This document shows positions 23,501 to 37,088 of a stretch of 64,000 nt of DNA, in pieces (the first letter of the stretch is position 1; each line of letters starts with the position of its first letter). Position numbers and translations under genes: made by a program. The DNA is from Pelargonium tetragonum (lineage: Eukaryota > Streptophyta > Magnoliopsida > Geraniales > Geraniaceae). The notes below the pieces were generated by a model. That model was not told the DNA's origin. It saw nothing but the letters and a program-made list of their open reading frames with translations, and did not search any database. The DNA is taken from assembly GCA_036897445.1 (NCBI GenBank), contig JAYMTL010000001.1:62001-126000 (forward strand). Direction: 5' to 3'.

Positions 23501-24408
23501 AAGATTTTCTTTTACCGGTTTCCTAATTGAATTTTCTAGGTTGATTTGTTATTATGTGAGGAGAAGGTAAAATTCCTTAAATTACGAGGTAGACGGATTT
23601 CTCTTAAAGCCCCTTGTATTCATAAATTTTCAATTTCGGGTCAGCGGCATACACAAAGCAATTTAGAAGAGCTTATACTAAAGACTTATCAGAACCACCT
23701 GTTTATTTGTATAAAAGGATTCTTAAGGGAAGGGTTATTCTCATAACAAAAAGATAAAAGGGTTTTTGTTTCAAGGCTGCGCCTTTATTGTGCGGCTTTC
23801 AGTACTTTTTAATATTAATATAGGAAGGACACTTAGGGGTGTGAAGATTCCATTCCTTAGAACAGCTAGTACGAAACTCCACAAATCAAATAGAGAGTGG
23901 TTGTCTTATTCTTACAAAGCGGACCCCAATAAAGAGAGGAGAGGGCTAGTCCTTATTTAAGAACAATAAGCGGAGCACCTAATTTCAGTTGTATTATTAT
24001 GAAAAAAGCCTGCCTATTACCAGAAAATCGTGAGCAAAAGAAACCTTCCGTGAATTCTTAAGTTTCGTGAAAGTGGGCTTAAGTTGGAAAAATTGGTTGT
24101 AAGAAGCGCATTTCTATATAATTAGGAGCGATCGCCTCCTTGTAGAGATTTGTAGTGTAGTAGAGTAGGAGTCTAATTGGTTGGAAAGAAAATCTTATTA
24201 TATACTGTGTGTCCTTTTTGAATGGAGTTAGCCAAGATACATAAGCGAAAATCCCATCTTTTAAGCCAAGCACTACTACGAAGGTTTACCCCTAAAGTCA
24301 AGACTCAAAACCTTGGAATACCCTGGGCAAGCTTATCTTTTATTACATACTATACAAGTCAAAATACGAGTCTTCCCATTTCCTCAGGCTCTATATAAAA
24401 TAAGATCC

Positions 24409-24466
24409 TAATAATTTAATCAAACCCATTTAAAGGGTAATAATTTAATCAAACCCATTTAAAGGG
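24409..24466. repeat. Exact 29-bp tandem duplication
   Basis: Two identical 29-base units (24409-24437 and 24438-24466) lie head to tail. The unit begins TAATAATTTAATC and ends with AAACCCATTTAAAGGG, which itself contains the inverted repeat CCCATTTAAAGGG. The perfect identity indicates a recent slippage or replication event in DNA that is otherwise unconstrained. Confidence 0.95.
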
Positions 24467-25010
24467 TATCTCTATCTTAGGGAATACCCAAGACTTAACA
24501 ACGGCCAAGATTAGGACTAAGCTCTTCCTAGGAGCCTCTCTTATAATATAATCTAGGCTTTCTATCGAGACTTTCAGTTCCCATAAGATTTTCTAGTCAA
24601 ATTTCTTCTTTTTTAGATTTTAATCGAAAGAGAGTGGGGATTAAATGTCCTAAAACCCCTTTCCTACAATTTAGCAGTTCTGGGCTTGTACCACACTTTG
24701 TATTGTATGGGAATTTTTTTGACTGGCAACCATTAGTACGTTCTTAACTATTGAGAAGAATATCCTTTAATTGTTTTTGTATCGAACTGAAAAAAGCCTC
24801 CTTGTTTTTGGTTTCTTTGTTGTCCTGTACATATGGATTGGATACAGGAAAAGCAGTTGGGTTTTGAAAGAATGCTAAGTACAAAACAAAATTTATATGA
24901 ATTCCTCTTGAGTCAGGGAATTCAAGTTAACTACTAAACTTATACTCGATTCGAAAGATATTTTTATACTGGATTCTGCAAGCATTTACAATCGTAATAA
25001 AGTCCAGCTT

Positions 25011-25042
25011 TATTTTGTTAGTTCGTTACTGTAGCAATTAGG
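25011..25042 (+). repeat. 32-base dispersed repeat, copy A
   Basis: Thirty of 32 bases match 62984-63015 in the same direction. Both begin TATTTTGTTAGTTC and end CTGTAGCAATTAGG, with two mismatches between these blocks. The similarity ends sharply on both sides, apart from a shared ATAAAA a few bases on. The match is too long and clean for chance. Confidence 0.85.
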
Positions 25043-28000
25043 TTAGATAAAAAAACCCCTGGAAAACCTTACTCTTCCTGTATAAACTTAGAAACTTTTA
25101 ACTTTGGCTTTTACCTGGATTAACACTCATAAATTGCATTAATTTTCTTTCTTAGTTAGATTGTTAACAACTTGGTGTCGTATTCCTACAAGGAAGTTTC
25201 AGAATAAGTTTGGGAGAGGAGTATTCCAAAGAAAATATAAGTACTATTTTTTAGGGGTTAAAGGAAACCAGCAGGGATATAAATAAAAGCAGCTTGAGAC
25301 GTAGAGGCATCTTCTATTTCATTCAAAGCAAAAAACTATACCATACTCTACTTTGCTATTTGAACTTTCACTTAGTGAAACCTATAGAAAGATTTATAAT
25401 AACACCAGGATATGAATTGCAAACTAACTCTTTAATTAGTAAAACAGCCCCCGTCTGTAGAGTACTCCCTTTTCTACTAAAATTACACTTTTCTTTTTAA
25501 GGGATGAATATGCAATATTTAGGGAATCGGACAGCAAAGTCTAGGGGTTTTAGATTGCCGTCTTTATGCTTATTGGAGATATTTAGAAAATTGACTATAA
25601 TAAGAGATTCGTAGCTTTTAGAAATGAACTAAGAATTTTTGTTGAAAGGGTTTTGTAAATCACTTGTATTTCGAATTTAAGTAGTAGGAGATTGCAGTAG
25701 GTTACGTCTAAATGCAAAGGGCCCTTAAGGTAAGAGCCCACTTTTCTTTAATTGCTTTGGATGGGCTCTTTATACTCTGCTTGAGTAATGAACTTGATAT
25801 CTATTACTTACTGGCTATAAAATAAATCCTTTTTAGACCTTAAAATTAATGAGTGAACTTTTAGATATTTTACATTATCTTTCTCCCTTATAATATTAGA
25901 GATTGAAGTATGGGGTTAAGTTTTGTTATTTGAAGGGTTTTCCTCATGACTTATTGATATGCTTTGTATCTTTGATTGGAGGGTTTTGTTTGCACTTTAG
26001 GCATTATAGTAAGTTTCCTACTTAAGTGGATTCTTCTATATAAACAATAAACAACTCTTAAAACTAATAGAACTGCAACAAGGGGGTGCTCTACTAAAAC
26101 TCCAGGAACCCTTACTCCTGGCAAGAGTAATATATAGTAAAATGGATTTGAAATTTCCAATATTGTTGTAAGGATTCGAGGCTCCAGATATAAGGATCCC
26201 CTCTTAGTCTTAGTTTTAAACCCGCAGCCTCGTCCAAAGTAATAAGAACGCAGAGATGTAGATAAGGTAAGTGACCTAGCTTTGAAGTTATATATTTTAT
26301 GCCCTCAAAATTGTGATTGTGTTCATTATCATTGGCTATTCAAGCGGCTTGTAACTCGAGTAGATACAGCCTTGCTTATATCAGTATCCCGAGTTATGGA
26401 GAATTTACAACTAAGGAGTTTCTTTAACAAGAGTTCAAAATAAAACTTTACCTCATGCCCTAGATAAAACCTCGAAATAAATAAAATACTCAATGAATCA
26501 ACAAATCTTGTCTAAGTCCTTTGTTTGCGAAAAGCGATCCCGAGAGTAAGATGATCCTGGCTTGTAATTGTACCCCTTCTTTATCTATCGTCTTATTTTA
26601 TATGTACTTAAAAACCTTAATTGTATCTAGCTTGTATAGTTTGAAGAAAGACTCTAAAATTACTCTAAGAATACAACATTTAGAGAATACCTTGTATCTT
26701 TCTTTGAGAAAACTCGTACAAGAAAGAAGCAAGAGAGTTCCCCTAAGCCATATATCTCATGACATCCCTTTAAAACTTGTGTCTATACCAAACTTAAGGA
26801 ATTCAAAATCAAGAGTAATCTATAAATTGTAACTTGAAAAATCTATTAAACCTGTCTGTAGGTTTCTTTTATAAAATAGGTAAAAAAGATACCTTTATTA
26901 AAAGTAATAAAAGTATAAAGAAATTTTCTGTGACTAAAACAAACAAGTTTTTTTAATTTAATAGGTTAATGCTAGAGGGCGCACCTATCTGACCGCAGAT
27001 TCCAATCTAAATTCAGTCTTTTGAGCCTCCAATCTCCTCTCTGAACTGAGAAAGTTGTTTTTTCTTCCTCGATAAACGATAAAGTTTCCCAAGCTGGGTT
27101 AAAAATTCTAAAATAGACTTTATCCTTGATACCCAGAAAGTACAAATTGCATATAGCTTTCTTTTTATATTCTGGCTTTCAAGTGTCCGCTCGGTTAGAT
27201 AAGAGGGCTTTGTTATTCTTTGCTATTCTCCTAAAGTTTTATTCTGACATATCCCGGCAATTAAATATCCGTCGAGTCCTAAGTTTATACTATTCATTCG
27301 GTCCAAATTAGGGCGCTCAGCCTTGTAATAAGAGTAATAAGATTGATCTACCAGCGGATTTTCAATACTTGTTAATGATTCTGGTAAAGTTATAGGCTAC
27401 TTGAGTTTTGAGACCTACTGTAAATCCCCCCTAACTCTAGTAAGAATTGGCGGGTCTTTTCCTTACTGGGCTCTCCCTTAGACCCTGTTGTGGTATTAGT
27501 TTTGACCTTTTTCTAAAAAGTCTTTCTTTACTCTACTCTATCAACTTAAAGTATCTGCTATACTTCAATAATAAAGATACACGGGGACTTCTAAAGTAGC
27601 AAGCATACCTCCAGAATGAGAATTATATAGGGCTAGGATTCATAGAGTATTTTATAATAAAAAAATACCAAAGATTAAGAACTCCATCATTTAGAACTAA
27701 GAACTCTTTTAGCTATATCACACGTATAATATTCTGTTCTAAATCCCGCACTCAAAATAAGTAAGGGTTTTCCTCTATCTAAGCAATTATAATTATAAAG
27801 GCTCCCTGAAAATCCTACTTAATAACTTTTATCCTATATTTACTAAAGGGACTCCCCTTGGTAGCAAAGGTTCCCAGTTTCATAAGTTCAGAAGACCGGG
27901 CAGCGAAAAGCTCTGTATTTAGTACGTCCTAGATTTAACAACATAACTCCAGGCACCTTAATAAAGTAAAATGTTTACTACTAGGTACTTAACTCAGAAA

Positions 28001-29104
28001 AATGCTAAACTCAAAAAATCCCAATATAAACAGAGATGAGGAAAAATAAAGACTCCAAAGAAAACGATTCCCTTACAAAACCCACTTAACAGCAATTTTA
28101 GCTCTAGTCTAGAACCCCGGAACCCTTTTTTTGAGGGAAGTCCTATAGTAAAGTAAAGAATATAATTAATAGGAAAATCACAGCTTATCCTAACCCTTAA
28201 AACCTTTTTTGAGAAAAGGGATACTTATGAGATCTTAAGAAACAAAAAAAAAGTAACTCCCTTAGCAGGGTTCCCTCTTTATTTCTAAAATTCCTTAAAA
28301 AAAACATATGCCCCAAAAAACTTAGGCTCTTAATTTAGGGGACCCTTAGCATAAGATATAATTGGTAAAATCGAGAGATTTATCAAGACCTCGAAAAGCC
28401 TTGTTTTTAAGTGTCAAAATGCGAGAAAGATACCCCTGGACACAGAGCCCGAATTTTATAATACAAAACAAGATAGGTTGTAGAAAGCATCCCAACCAAG
28501 CATCTTCTTTTATCTAAGCAACCAAACCTTAATACGGATAATCTCGGAATTTAGAAAGGGCAATTAACACAGGCATCTTCCTATGTACTATATCAAGTAC
28601 CAAAGACTTAGCTGGAATATAATTTATAGTAGCGATCAGAAAGGAGATCTGATTATAAAACAAAAGAGGATCTTAAATGTGAAAGGAGGGCTAATTAGAC
28701 TCCCTTTCGAGTCCTTGGATTCTAGAAAACGGACCTTCTTTTAATGAATTCTTGCTTGTTAGGAAAAGCCCCAATTACTTTACAAGGACTCTTTTAAACC
28801 TGCGATCCTCAATTTGTACGAATTTATAGCTTCTAATTTATTAAATAACTAACTTCGGGAATTAAAAGGAACACTCTGCGTGATGCGAAGCAATACAAAA
28901 AGAGGATTTTATTACCTTGTCTTTACCTTACCAATCCTAGTATTTAAGCTTAGTACCTTGCTCTCTCTTTTACAGCACTGTCTTTTAGTTCGAAACCTGG
29001 TAAGAAATAGAAATATAATAAATCTCAAATAGGAGACCAGATTCCTTTAGTTCCTTTTGGAGCTAACTTTTAATAAAAATGCGGGACAAAGAAGCAGAAT
29101 CCCT

Positions 29105-29117
29105 TAATTACATTACC
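29105..29117 (-). repeat. Dispersed 13-mer copy
   Basis: Exact copy on the minus strand, followed on the plus strand by TTCCTAG. Confidence 0.85.
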
Positions 29118-30863
29118 TTCCTAGAAAAAACTTCTTGTAGTTGTACTCCTCTTAAGACCTGTACACCTTCTTTCTATTATATTCTTGTAATTCCTGTTTA
29201 AGATATTGTTTAACAATGGAAAAGCAGAGGCCCCTTTTATACAAGGATATTATTAGCCCTACTATAACATAAACCTCAAAATTCCTAGTGGAAAATATAA
29301 GTCCTCTTTTTTTATTCCCTAACATCTATTGGAAAACCTTCTTTTCTTAAGAACACGGTAACCAGCAACCCCTTCTTTATTTATATAGAAATTCTACCTC
29401 ATATCTTGATTGAGATACCAAAGCTGAAACTTCTTTTTAATCCATATCTAGCTAACGTTAGTTGGACAGAGTACATAATACATTAGCAGCAAAGGGTTCT
29501 CATTCCATAGCACTTAGAAAAGACTAAGAAAGAGAACTCTCCTTATTTTCATAATTGACTTACCTTAAATTAAATTACAAAATTCCCCGGATTTTTCCTT
29601 CCTTGTTAACTTGCGAGAGCGGGGCACTATATTAATTTAGAATGTTTACTCTTTTATTTATATAAAATATAAAAATACCGGGGTTATTACAGTAATTTAG
29701 AAAAAGAATTAGACGCAGCAAATCCCCAGGAAAATAGGCTTGAGATTTTGGTATTTAATATCGAGCATGCCCAATCCTATAGCAAGCAAACAAGTACAAG
29801 TCAATATAACGAGAAACTCGTGAGCCCAATAAGAGACTCTACCCCTGCCAACGGATGCCAATAATCTAAAACTTTCCACTTGTTTCGGGAATCCCTTCTA
29901 CGAGTCTATGAGAGTGCTTCTTGAGTTTAAAATCGTAGTAGATCCTAGTGTTAAGATCTCGCGCCGACCTATTCTAAAAAAGAAAACTAGAATTAGAGAA
30001 AAATCACATCAAAATATTGGGTCCTATTTGAAAGGAAAGGTAGGAAAAGTGGTGGAAATGCTTAAAGTACCTAGTTAACTAATAACGTGCCGGTAGGGAT
30101 GGAAGGATAGAAAGAAGTGTCTCCTAAATTATAGGGTTCGTTAATACTTTATAACCAGTACTAAAGCCTTGAAACTACTGCGTGATTGGGACCTATTCTC
30201 GTAAAAGTTATTCCTTATAAAGTTTTCTAGGAAATAAGCTTCGTTTTTTGTTCACTAAGTTTTGGTATACTATAATAAGAAGAGACCCGAATTACTCGAG
30301 TTTCTAGTTCTTTTACTTTATTTAGAATTCCTCTTTAATTAATACAAGAAGTTAGTTATAAAAACCAAAAGGACTTACAAGGTAGTATATATTACCTTAA
30401 TTTTGAAATTACGTCTATATGGAGTTTGTCCGGGTATTATAAAATAAAGCATTTCTTGATACTAGAAACGCTATGCTTTGCCTCAGCTTCCCATATCATA
30501 TTGAAACGCTGTATGCGGGCGCTCCCTCAGAATTGATGAAGATAAATTTAGTAAATAAGAGCGAGTTTAATCCCTTAACAAAGGTTTCTCAGAGACCTTT
30601 TTAGGTATAAGAGTATAGAACTCCTTGAAATATTTATCAAAAGTCTTTGTTTATAAGCATTAGTACTCAATTTACAGCTCGTGAGGTAAGATTCCCTCGG
30701 CTTTATTAAGATATTTTCCGAATCCCCTTCTTTTATTTAATAAAAAAAGAAATGAAATAGGTACTAAAATTCAAAATTCGTATGGCCTTTTTCATGACCT
30801 ATAACACAATTTAACACTTGCTAACTCTACCTTTTTTATGTTAAAGGAGGGTTTTTATACTAA

Positions 30864-31126
30864 AAGCAGATTTGTAGATTTTCAAGAAAAGAAATCCTAG
30901 GACAGCTCTTTCCAATTTTATGGCGTAAAAACTGTAGCTTGCTTCCTAAACTAAAATTTGTATGTCTTGGGATATATAATGTTGATTTTATTCCAGTATG
31001 TTCTTCTTGCTTTACTGAGCTGGGAGGAGATACTACTACTAAAAAAGGAATGCTTACTGCAAAGCCTTCTAGCTGCTTTGAGGCTAAACCAACATTTAAC
31101 GTAAAATTCAAAATAGATTTGGGGTG
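30864..31126 (+). other. Stretch open on both strands, coding doubtful
   Basis: The plus-strand frame runs from the stop before 30864 to TGA after 31123, about 87 codons. Its second half, including TELGGDTTTKKG and KPTFNVKFKIDLG, has a more protein-like residue mix than other frames of the window, with two Cys pairs near its middle. The complementary strand is also open for 83 codons (30860-31111). No ATG sits at a natural start and there is no homology that I recognise. It could be a decayed exon or an accident. Confidence 0.15.
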
Positions 31127-31421
31127 AGTATGGGTACAGAATGAAAAGTCTTGCTTATCTATAATGACCAGCTTGCCAAAGATTTATAGGGAGCTTAGGT
31201 GCTCCTTAGATCCGAGATTTTAAAAGCCTCTAACCTACAAAATTTGTCAACCCGGATCTACGGCTTACTTTAAGGAGTTCTCGCGCCGAAGAGTATTTGC
31301 ACTTGATACCAGTTTTTCTATATTTAACCTCGCAGCGTCCTTCAGATCAGAAATATCTAAAATTTTAAAAATGTGAGAAACTTACTTGTTTTGATCAACA
31401 AGAAGCCCTAAAAAAGGGGGT

Positions 31422-31433
31422 AGGGGCGCCCCT
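31422..31433. repeat. GC palindrome AGGGGCGCCCCT
   Basis: This is a perfect 12-base palindrome, entirely GC but for its ends, inside AT-rich DNA. Eleven of its bases recur at 37078-37088. It is one of the clearest members of the window-wide family of GGNNCC quasi-palindromes. Confidence 0.85.
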
Positions 31434-32111
31434 TTGTACTATATGGTAAAATTCCTAATTTTCTATTTCTTTCTTACATTTCAGCAGTATACTATTAATT
31501 TAATTTGCACTCAAACGCCGGGCCCGCTACTTTATCATTAACTATAAAGTTTTTATATAAAGGGTATCTTTCCTACAAGTGTAAAACCCCAAGTCCTTGA
31601 CATGCCTAGATTAATTTACTGAAAATTGAGGTAGTACCTGGCATTGCTTCTGCCATTCCTTTATATACCAAAGTTTAAAAAGAAATTCTTACTCACTCAT
31701 GACGCAGAATAAAGAATTTTGTACCCAGGAATTTTTCTTGAAGTAATAAGGTAACAAAAGACCCTGGCGCACCTATGGGTAAAAAAGGTCAATTTTAGGA
31801 AGGCGTGGTTACTGTACTTGCTCTCATTAAGTTAAGCTAAAAGGAGATGTAGTGCATTTGTAACTTTCAGTTTGTTACAGTCCAGAAATGGGCTTGGCGA
31901 TGAAGTCTATTTTAGAAATAAGTGTTTCTTTTTTTGGCGTAAAATAGGAGATAGTTTTAAGTAATTTAGGGCATATGGTTTTCTATTTTATAAATTTTTG
32001 TCTTTAGAGCATTCAAACTCTATAACAAAAGGAATTTCCGAGACTAGACTGGAAGAATTTGGGGCTAAATATAGTTAAAAGGGAAGCGAATCCATTCTAT
32101 CTGAGAAAGAA

Positions 32112-32182
32112 TTATAGTAGGACTCAAATCCACTCAAAGATTAAAGCGGAACTTTTGATGTCTATCACTATCAAAGGCATGA
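32112..32182 (-). pseudogene. Possible tRNA relic (minus strand)
   Basis: On the minus strand GAGTGGATTTGAGTCCTAC (complement of 32117-32135) resembles a T arm. Upstream is TTTGATAGTGATAGACATC, with flanking bases that can form a small hairpin. The D arm and anticodon are not recognisable. The case rests on the T-arm-like word and spacing only. Confidence 0.18.
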
Positions 32183-33265
32183 CCTTTGTTTGCAGAGTCT
32201 ATTTCTGAGGTATTGCTTCATCAGCTTTGATGATCCCTTTTACTTTACAAGTGGGAAGTCTTGCAAATAATGGATAAAGTAAGAATTTAGTATGTATTTT
32301 TTCGAATTTACATTGACTGAGAGACTCTCGAGTTGAGTTTTAAAAAGCAGGGTGTAGCCTTATACACTATACATAGTAAGCCAATCTACAGTAAACTAAA
32401 CAGGAACTGGGAGTGGGAGAAGTATAGGAGGATCCTGAGGAATGTAATAGGATATTAATTGTATTTTCTATTTTTATATGCTGATATTATATTACTTACG
32501 GGTTTTGCATGGGATAGGAGTCTAGACCCTTTAAGACTGACATAACATAATAATAAGAAATAAGAAGATAATACTTACCGAGCTATACAAGACATACTAA
32601 AACTACAAGTTTTTATATCCCAATCCTCCTTTCTGAAATCTAATGCTGTGTATTTTTTGAGAATAAAGAACAAACTCGAATGCAAGTAACTAATATTGAA
32701 TATTATAAAGAAAACTAATTAAAATAGAAAGAAGTTGTATGGGCCCCTATTGGCTTTAGTTACATAAGCAGTTTCCTGTAAGTTCAGGATAAATGGATTA
32801 AAAAGGCTTTCTCAACCCTCAACTTCTTTCTATTTGTTTGTAGGTCCAAAAACCTACCTATGTAACTTATTCGATGGGATATTCATATCTCCTAAAAAGT
32901 CTACAAGTATTTCTGCAATGTAATGATATAAGTAGAGTGCGCGCGAGATAAAAGGTTTTATATAAGTTTCGACTTACCCTTACTGCAAAAAATGTTACAA
33001 ATAATGAACATGAAAGAAGTTTTTCCACAATTGCCAAATTAACGGGGTTCTTATTCTATGGGGCTCCTATGAGACTTCGAGTATAGCTCTATTTTTATTT
33101 ATCTACCAGTTTCTTATTGCTTATAGTAGAAAAAAGAACTTTGTAATGATGTCCAAAAGGTCCCATATTTATTTTATCAAATGCCGGAGAATCCTTTCCT
33201 AGTTTAGAACTACAGGCTTAATTTATTGGTTCCGAAAAGAAGTTGACTTCAAACTAAAGGGGAAC

Positions 33266-33294
33266 TGCCGCGTCTTTTACCCGGTCGGCGGGGC
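33266..33294. repeat. GC cluster
   Basis: GCCGCG and CCCGGTCGGCGGGGC lie close together, with GCCG/CGGC able to pair. The patch is sharply richer in GC than its flanks. No gene is near. Confidence 0.5.
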
Positions 33295-34164
33295 TTTAAT
33301 TCCTCTAAAAAATGAATTATCAATTTCTATAACAGGCAATGCCATGCTTATAACTAGTTAAGAAGCCTCGGAAACTAAAACGCTAGAATTAAGAGGAGGT
33401 TCGCACCTAAATTTCATACACATCAAACTGAAACGCAAATATATTAGAAATGAAATAGGGATGGTTACTAATATCTACACAAGAATCTCTTCAAGAATAA
33501 CCCCAGAGTTAGAATCTCTTAAATCTTTTTTTAGCTATTTATTGTCTTGCTATACTATTCGTTCCAATTCTAGTAATTATCAAGATTTATCCCTTCTATG
33601 CCTTTTGGTCTACTCCTCTAATCAAGAGAAAACTCTTGTTGAAAGCTAAAAAGTAGACATAAACTTCTCCCTATTCTTCGAAACCTACCCGATTCTTAAA
33701 CTAACTGAAATACGTTTTAATACTATTCATCATATCAATACCTCGCATTGGCAATTTACCGCCTCATTAATTAAATCATAACTGGAAAATCCTCAAAAGT
33801 TTACAAGCAAAAGGTAATCTAACTAAACTCTTTTTTTAGTGTAAACCCTATAGGAGAAGCAGGAGTTCCAAAAATCCATGCCTAGACTATGCACTGTTCC
33901 TTCTAACCTACCCTAATCCTAACAAATAAACAAATGTCAGAATTTCTACGTATAAGTCTAAGAAATCCAATTCCCATATTGAATACTGTATCCTTGTAAT
34001 TTGATTTTAACCTTATTCCAAAACGGGTAGAGTACCTTGCTTGGTAAGTTTTTAGAAAGAAAGAGTAGCGAGCCCTTAATTTAAGTTGCTAAAACCTTAG
34101 AGGAATATGTCCTGTCACACATGTTCGAAAGCTATAAGCGGTTATCTGTTAATTCATTTTGGTC

Positions 34165-34184
34165 CATTATAGTACATTATAGTA
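34165..34184. repeat. 10-bp tandem duplication
   Basis: CATTATAGTA occurs twice in direct succession. This is minor, but it is a third instance of short tandem duplication in the window. Confidence 0.8.
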
Positions 34185-37077
34185 TATGACATATCTACTA
34201 AATCTAAGGAAAGAATATCCTAAGGGGGCCTGGCAAAGCTATTGACTCCCCAATTGCCTGTATATAAATCTTAAGTGACTGGGAGTATTACTTTGAGGAA
34301 GGTTGCTAAAGCAAACAATATACATTCAAGGAGTTCCTTTAAGAATTCCACAACCCCGGTTCTATTAATAGTATACCCTTAATTTATTTAATACCGAGCT
34401 GCTGCCGAACCTGCTCCAGTATACGTAGCTGCATCACATGCGGCTCCGCTAAAGGAAAAGCAAATCCAGGTTGTAAATAGCTACTTTTCTAAGTTTTAGT
34501 CTATAAAGGAATCCTTGGAAAAAAAACTCGTTAGATAAAGGCTCAGAAGGATCCTGGCAAGGGGTCCGTAAATATTACCTAAAGAATTATATAACCTATT
34601 GCATTCCCTTATTTAAATGACAGAGATTCTCCACAATGGATCTTAGACAGAAGTGCTTCACTATATTTCTTTAATAGCCGCAAAACCCAAGAAAAAAGAA
34701 AGAGCCATATAAAACCCTGATAATTGTAGAATGCATCCCTTTACAAAAAAAGATTTACTCAAGAAGCTTGTAAAAAGTAAAGGCGCCCTATGTTTTTAGA
34801 ATCACATAAAGTTCAAAGTGAGTAATTAAGACAAACTTCAAACTAAGGACACTATCACTATGGGGCTCTTAAAAATATCTATAAACTTAATCTCCTATTA
34901 CTAGAAGTATAAATCAGTTATAGTTTCTCTTTTCAGGTACTCCTTTAAGTAAAATAAACGAAAAAAGGGCTCGTTGTTTAAGGGTTCGTTATACTTACAA
35001 GGAAGAGAAGATCTAATCTAGAATCTGAGAGTCTAGAGCAGGAGTAAGCTTTGTTTTTAGCAAGGATTTGACTTTAGTACGGGAGATAGAGAAAAACATA
35101 TATCGGCTCATTACGTAATAAGGAAGAGAGAACAAAAATGTCAGATCAGGGGAGTCTACTATTAAAAGCTTCTTGTTTAAAAGGGACCGAGCCGGAATCA
35201 AAAAAATTAGGGGATCCCCCCGTGTATAGGATTTCTTTTTCTAAATATTAAATTCTTACGCGACAGTCACAAGTTTAGCTCTACTTTTCTTGTCAATAGA
35301 CAATAGAATATGTTGAATCCAAGATTTCTAATATAATCAAGGAACGTTAAAAAAAAAAAGATGCAGTGCAGTAAAGATAAAGAGGCTCTTTCTGGGTGTG
35401 TTATTTAGACCTTACAGCAGCTTCTTAATATCCCATTCACATGTAACAATTTGTTTGTCCTTTAAATTATAAGAATCCCTTTGAATTTTTGAATGTGCCG
35501 GAGTAGGAACACTATCTCAGATTGTTTGAGCCAAAGACTCCGTTTATCTTGTACTGCATACTACGAAAATCCTTGGGGTTACACCTATTTGTACTTGTGG
35601 ACTAAACAGTTTTTTATTTAATAAGTCAAAATGAGAAGTGGATAAGGGAAACTTCTTGAAGTTAGGAGCTCCCCGAAACACAAGAATTGTGTTATCAAAA
35701 TTACCCTTCATACTAAAAAAGCAATTAACTTGGCTTTGAGCCTTGGTTGAGCCCATTTAGTTATATGTTATTAAAAAGAAGTCCTACTTTCATTAGGCTC
35801 TTGCCTATATTTTTTATAACCAAAATACAAATTAAAAGCATTTGAAAGCGGATACTTATAACAAAGTTGGGTATTACCTAATATTTCAAAAATTAAGAAA
35901 TAAAATCTAAAAAAAGTTTAACCTATAGCAGGACCCCTGATACGTAAATGTAAACCTACTCTTTAGGTTGCTCTTCCGTTTTTGTATAAATCTTCCCCGG
36001 AATTCCTTTTTAACCTACAAGGACCCTAATTATAAAATAGGTAAAAAAACTCCTGGAAAGAGCAAAAAAATGTTAAAATAATAAGTTGTGGCCCTCTGCT
36101 ATTGAGATCTATAAATTAAAGTCTAGTATAAGTTTCCCTATGTTCCTACTTAAATTCTGGTTATGATTAGTAATTTTCTTCTAGATACAAAAAGGGCTCC
36201 CTTTATAGTAATAAAAAAACCCTTGTGCGAAGTATTCAAACTCATTTCTATATAAATTATATATAGGAACTAGGAACTTGCTTTAGGACAGCTGTTCGTA
36301 ATAAATTAAAATAGGCTTAGTTGGGTAAATCATTTCTAATATGGGTGCAATCCTTGCGATCCTGGTGAGAAAAAATTATCTTGTTAAGTTACAGTTAGCA
36401 ACTTGGATTTACCTTGGCTCCACACTTCATAATCTGAAACGTTTATAAAAGGTATAGACGTTGGTTTTGAAGGACAGATATAAAGTAAACCCACTAAGAC
36501 TAAAAGAGAAAACTTAACTAAGGAGTAGCCCACTAATTACTTTTAAGGTTCATATCATATAAGGAAAGCGCTCGCCGGGGTTTACTATAATTAGCAAGAG
36601 TGGGAAATCCCCGGATATAGAGTGATTGTCATTATAAGGAGCCTCGCTAATTAAAATAAAAAAATAGAAAGTCAAACTGAAAATCTGAGTTTAAATAATA
36701 GGACAAAAAATCACGCATAAGAGGGTACTTAACACGTTATAGCATACAGAAGAAGGACTCCTATCATTCTTTTTATTTGCAGAATTGGTAAAAATTTCTT
36801 AAGTTAGCATTATATCTTTGTCCAAGACAATCAGGATTACTTACTTATGCATCCTTTTTGTCTAGTAACTCTGATATATTTGACTGCAGATAATGTTAGT
36901 CAAAGACCGCCGAATTTTAGAGACTTATAACAGCATTTTATATTAAAGGCAATCCTTCTTAAATTTCGAGCCAAGGCTTTCACAATTACAAGAGGAAGGT
37001 CCCAACTTTAGCAAATTAATTAGAATTTCTCTAACTTAACAAGTCTATGCCACTATCACTCTATATATATAGGGTAT

Positions 37078-37088
37078 AGGGGCGCCCC
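37078..37088. repeat. GC palindrome AGGGGCGCCCC
   Basis: This shares eleven bases with the palindrome at 31422-31433. It is preceded by a short TA repeat (37062-37071) and followed by CTTTGC. It is a second copy of the same GC cluster type. Confidence 0.85.

Larger units (their letters stand above)
20530..32110. other. No gene seen
   Basis: Chance-length frames only. The longest is 26521-26832 (103 codons, plus strand, no domain). The stretch 30860-31127 is open on both strands and is treated separately. The tandem duplication at 24409 and repeat copies at 25011 and 29105 are the real features. Confidence 0.6.

Noticed and set aside
26521-26832. Longest frame of the window (103 codons)
   Set aside because: Within the chance range; non-ATG start, no recognisable motif and no homology recalled.
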